The position numbers were made by a program, and so were the translations under genes. Of a DNA stretch of 40,437 nt, positions 30,630 to 39,138 are shown in pieces. Position 1 is the first letter of the stretch; each line of letters begins with the position of its first letter. Location of the stretch: positions 1 to 40,437 of the forward strand of contig JAHIOW010000056.1 in assembly GCA_018895075.1 (NCBI GenBank), given 5' to 3'. The DNA comes from Candidatus Omnitrophota bacterium (GTDB lineage Bacteria; Omnitrophota; Gorgyraeia; Gygaellales; Profunditerraquicolaceae). Under the pieces are notes generated by a model. It saw only the letters and a list, made by a program, of their open reading frames with translations, did not search any database and had not been told where the DNA came from.

Positions 30630-32597
30630 ATGATAAATATCTCTAATCTTTCCAAAAGCTACGGCAGAAAGGCCCTCTTTGAAAATGTCTCCCTCAGCAT
30701 AAACCACGGAGAAAAGATAGGGCTTCTGGGGCCCAATGGCACAGGCAAAACCACTCTTTTCTCTATGATTTTAGGCCAGACAGAGCCCTCCTCCGGCGCC
30801 ATTTCTATTAATAAAAATATTCGCTTCGGATATCTTCCCCAGGAAGCAAGCTTTAGTTCAGAGCAGACTGTTTTATCCGAATTAATCGAAGGCGATGAAG
30901 AGATCAACCGCCTGAATCAGGAAAAAGGGGAACTTGAAAACAATAACCTGGCAGATTCAAGGCGCTATGGCGAGATTTTAGAGAGATTGGAGGCGCTGGG
31001 ATATTTTGAACTGGAACACAAGGCAAAAAAGATTCTTATGGGCCTTGAATTTAAGGAAAGTGATTTCAGCCGTCCGATAAAGCAATTAAGCGGCGGATGG
31101 CAGATGAGGACTTTACTAGCCAAACTGCTTACCTGCTATTATGACATCTTACTGCTTGATGAGCCCACTAACTACCTGGATTTAAACGCCGCGCTCTGGT
31201 TTAAAGATTACTTAGCCGGTTTTAAGGGCACCTTTATTATCATCTCGCACGACAAGGCATTTTTAAATGAGGTTACAAACTACACCTTGATTCTTGAGCA
31301 TGGCTCAATCTACAAGACCCGGGGCAATTACGAGCATTACCAAACCATAAAAGATGAGAAGCGCAGGTTCCTGACCAAGCAGTTCCAGGAACAGGAGAAG
31401 AAGCGTCTGCAGCTGGAGAGATTCATTGCCCGTTTTCATGGACAGCCGAATAAGGCCTCTCAGGTTCGCGCCAAAAGGACCGCCTTGGAAAGGATGGAGG
31501 AGATTGTTGTTCCCCCTGACCCGCGTGAAAGCATCAAAGAATTTCATTTTCCCCCAAGCCGGCGCAGCGGCCACAATGTAATCGCTCTTGAGAAAATATC
31601 CAAATCTTACGGTGACATACAGGTTTATAAAGAACTGGATTTTGAAGTCACCAGGCAGGAGAAGGCGGTTCTGGCCGGCAAAAACGGAGCCGGAAAATCC
31701 ACCCTGCTTAAAATCATGGCCGGGGCAATCGGCATTGACAGCGGCGCGCGGATTCTCGGCCATAATGTTGAAATCGGTTATTTTTCCCAGGCCCGCCTGG
31801 ATGTGCTCAACCCGGAAAACACGGTATTAAAAGAGGCATATTCAGCTGCCCCTGGCTTTATGTCTCAGTCAGCAATACGCACTATTCTCGGGGCATTCTT
31901 ATTTACCGGCGATGACGCGGATAAAAAAGTCAGCGTGCTTTCCGGAGGAGAAAAGAGCCGGCTTATCCTGGCAAAGCTTCTGATTGACCCGCCGAATTTT
32001 CTGCTCCTTGATGAGCCGACCACGCACCTTGATGTTGATGCTGTGGATGCCTTGCTCAATGCCTTAAGTCAATATCAGGGCACAATCGTATTTATCAGCC
32101 ACGATATTCACTTTGTCCGCTCTCTTGCCAATGTTGTCTTTCAGGTAGAGGCAGGGATAGTGAGAAAAATTTCCGGCAACTTTGATTACTATCTGCAGAA
32201 GAAGGCAAAAGGCGAGATTCCGACGCAAGAGCTGCCGGCCCGAGCCGGAACGCAGGAATCTTTCCAGAAAATCGAGCGGGAGAAATTAAGGCAGCAAAAG
32301 AAGGAAACACAACGCCAGGAACAGGAGCAAAGGCGCAAGGCGCAAGAGAAGGAACAAAAAGAGCAACACAAGGCCCATAATCGCGCAATCAGAGAAAAGA
32401 CAAGAGAGTGTAAAAAGGAGAGAGAAACACTGCGTCTGGAAGGATACGCCAAAAGGCGCGTCTTATCCGGGCCGCGCCGTCACCATCGGGACGAAGAAAC
32501 AATCAAGGCATATGAGCAGCGCATCAGGGAAATAGATACTCTAATTTCCCAAATCGACAACCGCATAAAGACACTAGAATCAACGCTTCAATTCTAG
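30630..32597 (+). CDS. ABC-F family ATPase (Uup/EttA-like)
   Basis: This 655-residue protein has two ABC domains without membrane segments. Domain 1: Walker A GLLGPNGTGKTTLF, signature LSGGWQMRTL, Walker B LLLDEPTNYLDL. Domain 2: AGKNGAGKSTLL, LSGGEKSRLI, LLLDEPTTHLDV. The linker between them is charged and Arg-rich (FLTKQFQEQEKKRLQLE), and the last 120 residues form a basic coiled coil, as in Uup. ABC-F proteins bind the ribosomal E site and regulate or rescue translation. A weak AGGGAC-GTCCCT inverted repeat follows the stop. Confidence 0.93.
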   Translation: MINISNLSKSYGRKALFENVSLSINHGEKIGLLGPNGTGKTTLFSMILGQTEPSSGAISINKNIRFGYLPQEASFSSEQTVLSELIEGDEEINRLNQEKGELENNNLADSRRYGEILERLEALGYFELEHKAKKILMGLEFKESDFSRPIKQLSGGWQMRTLLAKLLTCYYDILLLDEPTNYLDLNAALWFKDYLAGFKGTFIIISHDKAFLNEVTNYTLILEHGSIYKTRGNYEHYQTIKDEKRRFLTKQFQEQEKKRLQLERFIARFHGQPNKASQVRAKRTALERMEEIVVPPDPRESIKEFHFPPSRRSGHNVIALEKISKSYGDIQVYKELDFEVTRQEKAVLAGKNGAGKSTLLKIMAGAIGIDSGARILGHNVEIGYFSQARLDVLNPENTVLKEAYSAAPGFMSQSAIRTILGAFLFTGDDADKKVSVLSGGEKSRLILAKLLIDPPNFLLLDEPTTHLDVDAVDALLNALSQYQGTIVFISHDIHFVRSLANVVFQVEAGIVRKISGNFDYYLQKKAKGEIPTQELPARAGTQESFQKIEREKLRQQKKETQRQEQEQRRKAQEKEQKEQHKAHNRAIREKTRECKKERETLRLEGYAKRRVLSGPRRHHRDEETIKAYEQRIREIDTLISQIDNRIKTLESTLQF

Positions 32598-32618
32598 GGA
32601 CTGTCCCTGAACAGATTA

Positions 32619-33659
32619 ATGGAAAAAGTACACTATGAGCTAGACCCGCACAACCGGTTGGTTATCAAGAAGTCAGGCAGAGAAGCAGAACTTCGCCGAT
32701 TTAGAAAAGTCTTAGACGGCCAATTCAAGGTTGATAAGAATAGTACCTTAACCTACCACGTCAAAGCCCCTGTCTCTGAAGATTTAAAGGCTCCCCACCA
32801 GGTCAAATTAAGAGGCGTATGGTCCTTAACCAAAAATCACGACTTAAGGCTGACCCTGGATAAATGGAAAAGGCAGACATTCGGCGACCAGTTAACCCTG
32901 CAAGGCGATATCATAGATGTCCACAAAAACTCACTTTTATTTGCGGTGACCACCCGCTCACAGGGCAATACCCAATCCCTATATGGCCTCAAACTTCAAG
33001 GCTCCTGGCAGGCAGATAAAAATAACCGGCTTACCTTCAGAGTAAAGAGGGGCGGGGATGAATATGATACCCTGGCCTTTGACGGAATATGGCAGATAAA
33101 TAAAAACCACCAGATTATCTATCAATATCAAAAAGCGCAACTCAAGCGCCGGCCAAAGAAGATACACACCCTCACTTTTAAAGGTTACTGGGATATAAAA
33201 GATAAAACCAGGATATCTTATATCATAGATAAAGATACTCACTCTGGCTTTGACTTTTCCGCCGGAGGCGGATCCGCCTTTGGCGGAAAAACCACCCTGG
33301 GCATATTCAAAGATAACTATATAAAATATGAAATAGGCATAGGCCTGGCGTCTAAAACCAAACCCGTAAAACGCACAATTACCCTTTACGGCAGTTGGAA
33401 GCTCAAGAAAGACTTAGGATTAATATTTGAGGTAGAGTATGAAAATAGCAAAATTTGTGCTATAATCTTCGGTGCAGAAGCCCGGCTGACAGACAAAGAC
33501 ACAGTATTATTTAAACTTAAGAATAACCTAAACCGGGAAATAGGCGCAGAGTTGGAATTAGCGCATCAGATTTTAAGAGGAGACGGCGAGGCTTTCTTAC
33601 GCCTGCTTCAATCCCGGCAGGAGTCTGTTATTTCAGCCGGCGCCGGCTGGAGGTGGTAA
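32619..33659 (+). CDS. repeat protein with about nine 31-residue beta motifs
   Basis: This 346-residue protein has no signal peptide or membrane helix. It is built of repeats with the pattern hydrophobic-x-G-x-W-hh-x-K-N-x-x-h-x-h-x-h, at about residues 32, 64, 94, 126, 154, 187, 225 (degenerate), 256 and 284. Examples are LRGVWSLTKNHDLRLTL, LQGSWQADKNNRLTFRV, FDGIWQINKNHQIIYQY and LYGSWKLKKDLGLIFEV. It ends in GWRW. I know no named family. Stacked beta-hairpins or a barrel are likely; the aromatic end could mean an outer-membrane barrel but the missing signal argues against it. The degenerate seventh repeat holds a palindromic DNA insert (33255-33290). Confidence 0.75.
   Translation: MEKVHYELDPHNRLVIKKSGREAELRRFRKVLDGQFKVDKNSTLTYHVKAPVSEDLKAPHQVKLRGVWSLTKNHDLRLTLDKWKRQTFGDQLTLQGDIIDVHKNSLLFAVTTRSQGNTQSLYGLKLQGSWQADKNNRLTFRVKRGGDEYDTLAFDGIWQINKNHQIIYQYQKAQLKRRPKKIHTLTFKGYWDIKDKTRISYIIDKDTHSGFDFSAGGGSAFGGKTTLGIFKDNYIKYEIGIGLASKTKPVKRTITLYGSWKLKKDLGLIFEVEYENSKICAIIFGAEARLTDKDTVLFKLKNNLNREIGAELELAHQILRGDGEAFLRLLQSRQESVISAGAGWRW
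33255..33290. repeat. palindromic insert inside a coding sequence
   Basis: TTTTCCGCC (33255-33263) pairs with GGCGGAAAA (33282-33290), and the middle is a perfect 14-bp palindrome AGGCGGATCCGCCT (33266-33279). It encodes FSAGGGSAFGGK in frame. A 17-nt stretch, GATCCGCCTTTGGCGGA, differs at one base from a hairpin in element B (23444-23460). Confidence 0.8.
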
Positions 33660-33660
33660 A

Positions 33661-34335
33661 ATGAAAAAAATTATTTATCTTCTTATTGCTGTAGCAGTTA
33701 TCTATGCCGCCATCTTTCTATACCAGCATACCCTGCGTTATATAAAAGAAAACAGGGTTTTAAAAGAAGTGATTTCCAGGCTCCAGGCTGATTCGCGCAT
33801 AGCCGAGGTGCTGGTTACCGATATCCGCCTGGATGAAAAAACCGGCAAGAACCTGACCACAATTAAATTTTTAGAGTACGACACAAAAGGAAACCCGCTT
33901 AAACCCGGGTATTTTACCTTTCCCGGCAACATCATCCAATTCCAGTCGTTAGTAATACGGTTTGAGGACTTATACATCAGGAACAAAGACCTGCTCCGGG
34001 GCAGGAGCGCCTACCTCTTCTGGAAAGTATTTATGCTTGATGGCGCAAACACCAAAGAATTTGAGATAACAAAGGTAAACCATATCCCCCAGGGGTACAA
34101 AATAGAAGGCAGCATGAGCCCGTTTGAAGAAAACCTCTGGAAAAAATTCTGGGAATACGCGCTCAATCCAAAAGAGGCAGAGAAGATGGGGATAAAAAAC
34201 GCCCAGATTGAAGCCCCGGGGACAACGTTTATCCCCGGCGCCCTGTACACCATAAAAATAGAGCATGACGGCGGAATGAGGATTGATACCCAGCCCCTTC
34301 CTGCTATTTTAAGAGGCGAACGCATCCCCGAATAG
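33661..34335 (+). CDS. membrane-anchored protein of unknown function
   Basis: This 224-residue protein has an N-terminal helix (IIYLLIAVAVIYAAIFLY, about 4-21), probably an uncleaved anchor, and a soluble periplasmic part. It has a coiled segment (LKEVISRLQADSRIAEVLV) then a mixed alpha/beta domain with GYFTFPGNIIQFQSLVIRFE and FIPGALYTIKIEHDGGMRI. No known domain is recognised. It begins 1 nt after the repeat protein and is probably co-expressed with it. Confidence 0.7.
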   Translation: MKKIIYLLIAVAVIYAAIFLYQHTLRYIKENRVLKEVISRLQADSRIAEVLVTDIRLDEKTGKNLTTIKFLEYDTKGNPLKPGYFTFPGNIIQFQSLVIRFEDLYIRNKDLLRGRSAYLFWKVFMLDGANTKEFEITKVNHIPQGYKIEGSMSPFEENLWKKFWEYALNPKEAEKMGIKNAQIEAPGTTFIPGALYTIKIEHDGGMRIDTQPLPAILRGERIPE

Positions 34336-34373
34336 TAAATACCTGAAAAACAAATCCGACCCCATTTTTTAAG

Positions 34374-35048
34374 ATGCGCATTTTATTAGTAGAAGACGAA
34401 AGAAAAATAGCCAGTTTTATTGAACGCGGCCTGAAAGAAGAACATTATGTTGTGGATGTGGCTTATGACGGCGAAAACGGCCTTTTTATGGCAGAAGTAA
34501 ACACTTATGATCTAATAATACTTGATATTATGCTGCCCGGAAAAGACGGCATGGCTATATGCAAAGAATTAAGGCGCAAAAAGATAACTGCGCCTATTTT
34601 AATGCTTACTGCCAAAGATAAACTGCGGGATAAAGTGCAGGGCCTTAATTCCGGCGCAGATGATTACCTCACTAAGCCATTTGCCTTTGAGGAGCTTTTG
34701 GCCAGGGTTCGGGTATTACTGCGCAGAAAAAAGACAGAGAAAACCACTACGCTTAAGGTAGCGGATTTAGAATTAGACCAACTCAGGCATAAAGTCAAGC
34801 GCGCTGATAAAGAGGTCGGCTTAACCAGTAAAGAGTATGCTCTTCTGGAATACCTTATGTTAAATGCGAACCAGATTGTTACCAGGACCATGATTTCCGA
34901 ACATGTCTGGAATGAAGATTTTGACAGTTTCACAAACGTCATAGACGTCCACATTAATTATCTGCGCAACAAAATCGAAAAAGGTTTTAAAAAACAGCTC
35001 CTGCATACGGTCAGGGGCGCCGGATATATCCTCAAAGACCCAAAATGA
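34374..35048 (+). CDS. OmpR/PhoB-family response regulator
   Basis: This 224-residue protein has a receiver domain ([20 protein letters not shown], phospho-acceptor Asp51 in [13 protein letters not shown], Lys in YLTKPF) and a winged-helix domain ([49 protein letters not shown]). It most resembles the CusR/QseB subgroup. The kinase gene overlaps by 4 nt. A likely operator of the PmrA/QseB type lies at 36576-36592, just beyond the kinase gene. Confidence 0.94.
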   Translation: MRILLVEDERKIASFIERGLKEEHYVVDVAYDGENGLFMAEVNTYDLIILDIMLPGKDGMAICKELRRKKITAPILMLTAKDKLRDKVQGLNSGADDYLTKPFAFEELLARVRVLLRRKKTEKTTTLKVADLELDQLRHKVKRADKEVGLTSKEYALLEYLMLNANQIVTRTMISEHVWNEDFDSFTNVIDVHINYLRNKIEKGFKKQLLHTVRGAGYILKDPK

Positions 35049-36523
35049 AATTTAATTCTATCAGGTTTAAAATCAGCGTATTATATGTCGCCATATTAGG
35101 CATCATTTTAATTATTTATAGTTCTTTTCTTTATCTTAGTTTACATTATACGCTTTATGACGAACTCGACGGCGAATTGGATAAAAAGGCGCAGGAGATT
35201 GCCAGGGCCATAGATTCTTACGTAGAAAAATACGCGGGAGAACAGCAGGATTTTATTTCCTGCGCCAGGCAGGTAATCAACACTGAAGAGTTTCCCGACC
35301 CCGATGAAATCGACCAACTCCAGCGTCAATGGCTGCAGAAAGTAGATAACTTAGGCCTCAAGGATGATTACATTGCTTTCCTGGATGTTAAAGGAAAACC
35401 GCTTATAAAATCTGCCAATCTGCAAAAAGAACTTTTTTCTTTTGCCCCAAAAGATATAAACAAACTGTTAAACGGCGAGCCGATTTCCAAAAGTATAAAA
35501 TTTGAGAAGCGCAACATAAGGGCAATCAGCACGTTATTTTCTTACGACGGGAACGAAAAATATATAATTCAAGTCGGGGCTTCTTTAAAGCCCGTGATTC
35601 ATCTCTTACAGGTGCGCCTCATGCATATCTTAGTCAGCATCCCTGTTATCTTATTGATTGCCGCTCTATTCGGAAGGCTTTTCGCGGTGAGAATCTTAAG
35701 GCCGGTGGTAGAGATAACCAGGACCGCCAGTAAAATAACGCATGAGGATTTAACCGCCCGGGTAAAGGCCGAGCACGTTGACGAGGAAATGAAATACCTG
35801 GTGGGCGCCTTTAACGATATGATTTCGCGCCTCCAGCAGTCTTTTAGCTATATTGCCGAGTTTAGCTCCCACGTAGCCCACGAATTAAAAACCCCCCTGG
35901 CCATCATCAAAGGAGAATCAGATATCGCCTTAAGGAAGGAAAGGGATGCGCAGGAGTATAAAAGGGTAATAAAGGTTACCCTGGAAGAGACAGAGAGGAT
36001 GCTTAAGGTAATTGAAGGCCTGCTTTTATTGACAAAACTTGACTATCGTCCCGAATCTTTCAACTTTGAGCAATTTGATTTGGTTGAATTTTTAAAAGAG
36101 ATATATGAGCAGAGCAGGGTTTTGGCTACCCAGAAGGAAATTACAGTAAATATTAAATTGCCCGCATCCGGAATAGTTATTAACGCCGACAGGCTGCATT
36201 TAAGGAGGTTGTTTTTTAATTTAATCTCTAACTCCATAAAATTTACCAATAGCGGAGGCAGGATAGATATTGCCGTAATGCAAACAGACAAAAAAGCGGT
36301 TATTACTGTTTCTGATACGGGTATCGGTATTGCCGGAGAAGACCTCCCGAAGATTTTTGACAGGTTTTTTCACGTGGATAGAACGGGAAAAATTATTGAA
36401 CCCGGCACAGGCCTGGGTTTAAGTATTGCTAAATCAATCGCCGCTATCCATGGTGGCGCTATTGATGCAAAGAGCAAACCCCGGGAAGGCTCGGCTTTTA
36501 CGGTAACCCTGCCCATCCTATAA
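35045..36523 (+). CDS. sensor histidine kinase (CusS-like)
   Basis: This 492-residue kinase has two membrane helices (about 10-32 and 190-215) around a periplasmic sensor of about 155 residues. HAMP follows ([20 protein letters not shown]), then the H-box [15 protein letters not shown] with His279, the N-box [10 protein letters not shown], the G-boxes [13 protein letters not shown] and [18 protein letters not shown]. It phosphorylates the preceding regulator. Similarity is to the heavy-metal and cation sensor group, but the stimulus cannot be read. The periplasmic domain is rich in acidic residues, compatible with cation sensing. Confidence 0.94.
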   Translation: MKFNSIRFKISVLYVAILGIILIIYSSFLYLSLHYTLYDELDGELDKKAQEIARAIDSYVEKYAGEQQDFISCARQVINTEEFPDPDEIDQLQRQWLQKVDNLGLKDDYIAFLDVKGKPLIKSANLQKELFSFAPKDINKLLNGEPISKSIKFEKRNIRAISTLFSYDGNEKYIIQVGASLKPVIHLLQVRLMHILVSIPVILLIAALFGRLFAVRILRPVVEITRTASKITHEDLTARVKAEHVDEEMKYLVGAFNDMISRLQQSFSYIAEFSSHVAHELKTPLAIIKGESDIALRKERDAQEYKRVIKVTLEETERMLKVIEGLLLLTKLDYRPESFNFEQFDLVEFLKEIYEQSRVLATQKEITVNIKLPASGIVINADRLHLRRLFFNLISNSIKFTNSGGRIDIAVMQTDKKAVITVSDTGIGIAGEDLPKIFDRFFHVDRTGKIIEPGTGLGLSIAKSIAAIHGGAIDAKSKPREGSAFTVTLPIL

Positions 36524-36575
36524 GCGCAATCCGCCATTTTACGCACCCCCGAACATTAAAAAAATTTAATTTTAT

Positions 36576-36609
36576 TTTAACCTTCTCTTAATCTCTGTAT
36601 TGTTATAAT
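36576..36609 (+). promoter_or_regulatory. PmrA/QseB-type operator with -10 box
   Basis: TTTAAC (36576-36581), five bases, then CTTAAT (36587-36592) form a direct repeat of the YTTAAY-N5-YTTAAY type bound by OmpR-family regulators such as PmrA and QseB. It replaces a -35 box: a perfect TATAAT lies at 36604-36609, 11 nt further on. The gene at 36638 would be activated from here, most simply by the regulator encoded at 34374. Confidence 0.6.
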
Positions 36610-36637
36610 TTCTTCTGATAAACATAAGGGCTATGCG

Positions 36638-37012
36638 ATGAAGAGAATTCTTGTAGTTGATGACGAAGAGAGAATAAGATATATATACGCCCGCCTGCTT
36701 AAAGACGAAGGTTATGATGTAGTCGCGACCAAAGATGCCAATTATGCGAATGAGGTATTAAAAAGGGAGAATATAGATTTGATTTTACTGGATATAAAAA
36801 TGCCGCTAGTCGAGGGCGATATATTATACGAGGTCGTCCAGTTATTCCATAAAGAGGCCAAAGTAATCGTGACCAGCGTATATCATCCGCAGGACCAGAA
36901 GAGAATTATACCCGGCGCCGCGGATTATTATGATAAATCGCAGGATTTAGAAATCCTGATTTCAAAAGTAAAGAAAGTCTTAGGTAACGGCATGGCCGGG
37001 GGTGGTGAGTGA
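36638..37012 (+). CDS. single-domain response regulator (receiver only)
   Basis: This 124-residue receiver domain reads MKRILVVDDEERIRYIYARL, with acceptor Asp52 in LILLDIKMPLVEG and a Thr/Lys switch in VIVTSVYHP and YYDKSQ. No output domain is present, so it acts through partner proteins. It is followed with a TGATG overlap by envelope proteins, which suggests regulation of cell-wall functions. The promoter with an OmpR-type operator is upstream. Confidence 0.92.
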   Translation: MKRILVVDDEERIRYIYARLLKDEGYDVVATKDANYANEVLKRENIDLILLDIKMPLVEGDILYEVVQLFHKEAKVIVTSVYHPQDQKRIIPGAADYYDKSQDLEILISKVKKVLGNGMAGGGE

Positions 37013-37590
37013 TGGTGCGCAGGAATGGCATAAAAAGCTATATTCTTTTATTGGCGGCGCTATGTGTTTTTTCCGGGTGCGGTTTGATGGATAGCTTGCA
37101 TAAGGAAGCAAAAGAAGAAAAAAGCATTCTGGGGTATGTAAAAGGCTATAACCCCAGGATTAAAGAAATGCAGCAGATATTAAAAGAAGCAGGGCGTAAC
37201 CCCGGCTCTATTGACGGAATAATGAATAAAGAGACGAGGCAGGCGATTAAGGATTTTCAAAAAGCAAATCAGATAAAAACTACAGGATTCGTTGATATAA
37301 AAACCCAGGCAAAGTTAGATAGTTTTAGCCTGGAGTTGACAAGAAAGAAAAAACAGGACCTGCAAGCCAAAGATATTAAAAAGCGGTTGAAGTCCGGTGT
37401 TTGGATAAAAAAGGTTCAGCAGGCTTTGAAAAATGCTGGCTTTGACCCCGGCGCTATAGACGGAATAATGGGAGAGAAGACAAAGAATGCGATAGTAGAT
37501 TTTCAGAAATCTAAAGGGCTGGCTGCCGACGCAAAGGTGGACGTAAGGACTTGGGATGAGCTAAGCAATTATTTTCCGAAAGAGCAATAA
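37012..37590 (+). CDS. lipoprotein with two peptidoglycan-binding domains
   Basis: This is about 192 residues with a lipobox CVFSGC (Cys at about 21) and two PG_binding_1 repeats. The first is IKEMQQILKEAGRNPGSIDG then TRQAIKDFQKANQI; the second is IKKVQQALKNAGFDPGAIDG then TKNAIVDFQKSKGL. It presumably tethers the outer membrane to peptidoglycan. I chose ATG 37012 over GTG 37009 because it forms TGATG with the previous stop. It belongs with the next two genes in one operon. Confidence 0.88.
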   Translation: MVRRNGIKSYILLLAALCVFSGCGLMDSLHKEAKEEKSILGYVKGYNPRIKEMQQILKEAGRNPGSIDGIMNKETRQAIKDFQKANQIKTTGFVDIKTQAKLDSFSLELTRKKKQDLQAKDIKKRLKSGVWIKKVQQALKNAGFDPGAIDGIMGEKTKNAIVDFQKSKGLAADAKVDVRTWDELSNYFPKEQ

Positions 37591-37611
37591 AAATTAGAAG
37601 GAGGTAGTAGG

Positions 37612-38043
37612 ATGTTCAGATTACTGGTAATAGCAGTAATAATATCGTTTTTGAGCATAACCGGGTGCGCTTCGGCGAGAAAAGAAACCAGAAATACGCA
37701 GATTCAACAATTTCAGATGGAAATCGCTAGATTAAGAAGCGAACTTCAGCAAAAAGATACGGAAATCGATTTGTTAGAAGAAAGATTGCAAGAGGTTCCG
37801 CGCCGCCAGGCAGTTTATGCCAAACAGGACAAAGGCGCGCAGGGAAGCGCTATGAAAACCCCCAGGAATATACAACTCGCCCTTAAAAGAGCGAATTTCT
37901 ATAATGGCCCTGCAGACGGAAAGGTCGGAGAAAAAACCAAAAAGGCAATCAAGGATTTCCAAAAGGCAAATGGCTTGCCTGCCGACGGAGTAGTAGGCAA
38001 AGAAACTTGGTCAAAATTAAAGCCCTATCTGAATGAGAAATGA
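37612..38043 (+). CDS. lipoprotein with coiled coil and peptidoglycan-binding domain
   Basis: This 143-residue protein has lipobox SITGC (Cys at about 19), a coiled coil at about 28-65 (FQMEIARLRSELQQKDTEID) and one C-terminal PG_binding_1 domain (IQLALKRANFYNGPADGKVG then KAIKDFQKANGLPADG). The plan resembles Lpp- or Pal-type tethers. Strong Shine-Dalgarno GAAGGAGG at 37598-37605. It is closely related to the second repeat of the preceding protein. Confidence 0.88.
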   Translation: MFRLLVIAVIISFLSITGCASARKETRNTQIQQFQMEIARLRSELQQKDTEIDLLEERLQEVPRRQAVYAKQDKGAQGSAMKTPRNIQLALKRANFYNGPADGKVGEKTKKAIKDFQKANGLPADGVVGKETWSKLKPYLNEK

Positions 38044-38074
38044 AAGCGCGATTGTTTCGCAAGCAAGATTGAAT

Positions 38075-39034
38075 ATGTCAAAAATAATAAAATCCCTGAT
38101 AATTCTTCTGTTGATTCCTATCCTCTTTGATACCTATAGCGGTTTTGCTTACGCTAAAGACAGGGAAATAAAACGTAAAGAAGAATTGGAGGCATTGCAG
38201 AGGCGCTTCCAGTGGTGGCCGACAGATGCCAAACCGGCCCCGGTAAAAGACCCTGAACGAGGAGGGTATTGGTGGTGGCCGACCGAACCCGGCAAGATTA
38301 AACCTTGGGGTAACAGAGGTTATATTTATGTTTATAGGATTATCTTTGATTATAAAGAAGAGGAACTTCCGCCGCCCAAACCCCAAGAACTAAGGCCGTC
38401 TTTACTTATAAAAAAGATTATCAGAAATGTAAAAATCTACTTTGACTATAACAAGTCTGGCTTAAGAGAGGATACTGTCAAGATATTAGATGCTGCGGTG
38501 GGAACTTTAAAAAGGAACCCCGAGAGCAGCATTCTTATAACCGGTAATTGTGATATTCGCGGCTCCGAAGCCTACAACGAAAAACTGGGCAGGAAGAGGG
38601 CAGGGACAGTAGAGCAATTTATGCTCGAGAACGGGATTACGCAGGAACGCATCCGGATTATCAGCCGCGGCAAACTCGACGCCATAGCCCATATCACTGA
38701 CCTGGCGGGTATGCAAAAAGACAGAAACGCCCAGTTTATGATTGCCGAAGTAGAAGAGGCGATGCTCCCTTATCCGGGTGAGCCCGCGGAACCCGAAGCA
38801 AAACCCCTGGAAGAAGGAAAATTTATTATTGAAAAAGAAGAAAAAGTGGAATCAGAGGTAAAGGTTTCCACCAGAGAATATACCATTCAGAAAGACGATA
38901 CCCTGTCCAAGATAGCCAAGGAGCAGCTTGGCGCAGCGCACCGCTGGAAATATCTCTATGAGTTAAATAGGGACAGAATAAAAAGCCCGGATAAACTCAA
39001 AATAGGCCAGAAAATAATTATACCTGTGGAATAG
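38075..39034 (+). CDS. OmpA-family protein with C-terminal LysM domain
   Basis: At about 319 residues it has a signal peptide (IIKSLIILLLIPILFDTYSG, cut near FAYA). A Trp-rich segment follows with two similar units, RFQWWPTDAKPAP and GYWWWPTEPGKIKPWG. Then comes the OmpA-like peptidoglycan-binding domain (IYFDYNKSGLREDTVKILDA, GNCDIRGSEAYNEKLGRKRA) and a LysM domain (REYTIQKDDTLSKIAKEQLG). It has two ways of binding the cell wall. I start it at ATG 38075, where the signal peptide begins; a start at 38033 would put 14 polar residues before it. Confidence 0.88.
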   Translation: MSKIIKSLIILLLIPILFDTYSGFAYAKDREIKRKEELEALQRRFQWWPTDAKPAPVKDPERGGYWWWPTEPGKIKPWGNRGYIYVYRIIFDYKEEELPPPKPQELRPSLLIKKIIRNVKIYFDYNKSGLREDTVKILDAAVGTLKRNPESSILITGNCDIRGSEAYNEKLGRKRAGTVEQFMLENGITQERIRIISRGKLDAIAHITDLAGMQKDRNAQFMIAEVEEAMLPYPGEPAEPEAKPLEEGKFIIEKEEKVESEVKVSTREYTIQKDDTLSKIAKEQLGAAHRWKYLYELNRDRIKSPDKLKIGQKIIIPVE

Positions 39035-39080
39035 GATGTAACAGGCTTGTATCATTCCCGCCACCAATCTCTATTTTCTA

Positions 39081-39109
39081 TTGCGCAAACGCCCGTTTGG
39101 TAGTAAAAT
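39081..39109 (+). promoter_or_regulatory. possible promoter of the AsmA-like gene
   Basis: TTGCGC (39081-39086) and TAAAAT (39104-39109) are 17 nt apart, 29 nt before the ATG at 39139. The match is moderate. The 104-nt gap otherwise holds nothing I can identify. Confidence 0.4.
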
Positions 39110-39138
39110 ACTTTTCCTTACAGCATCCCTTACAGAAA

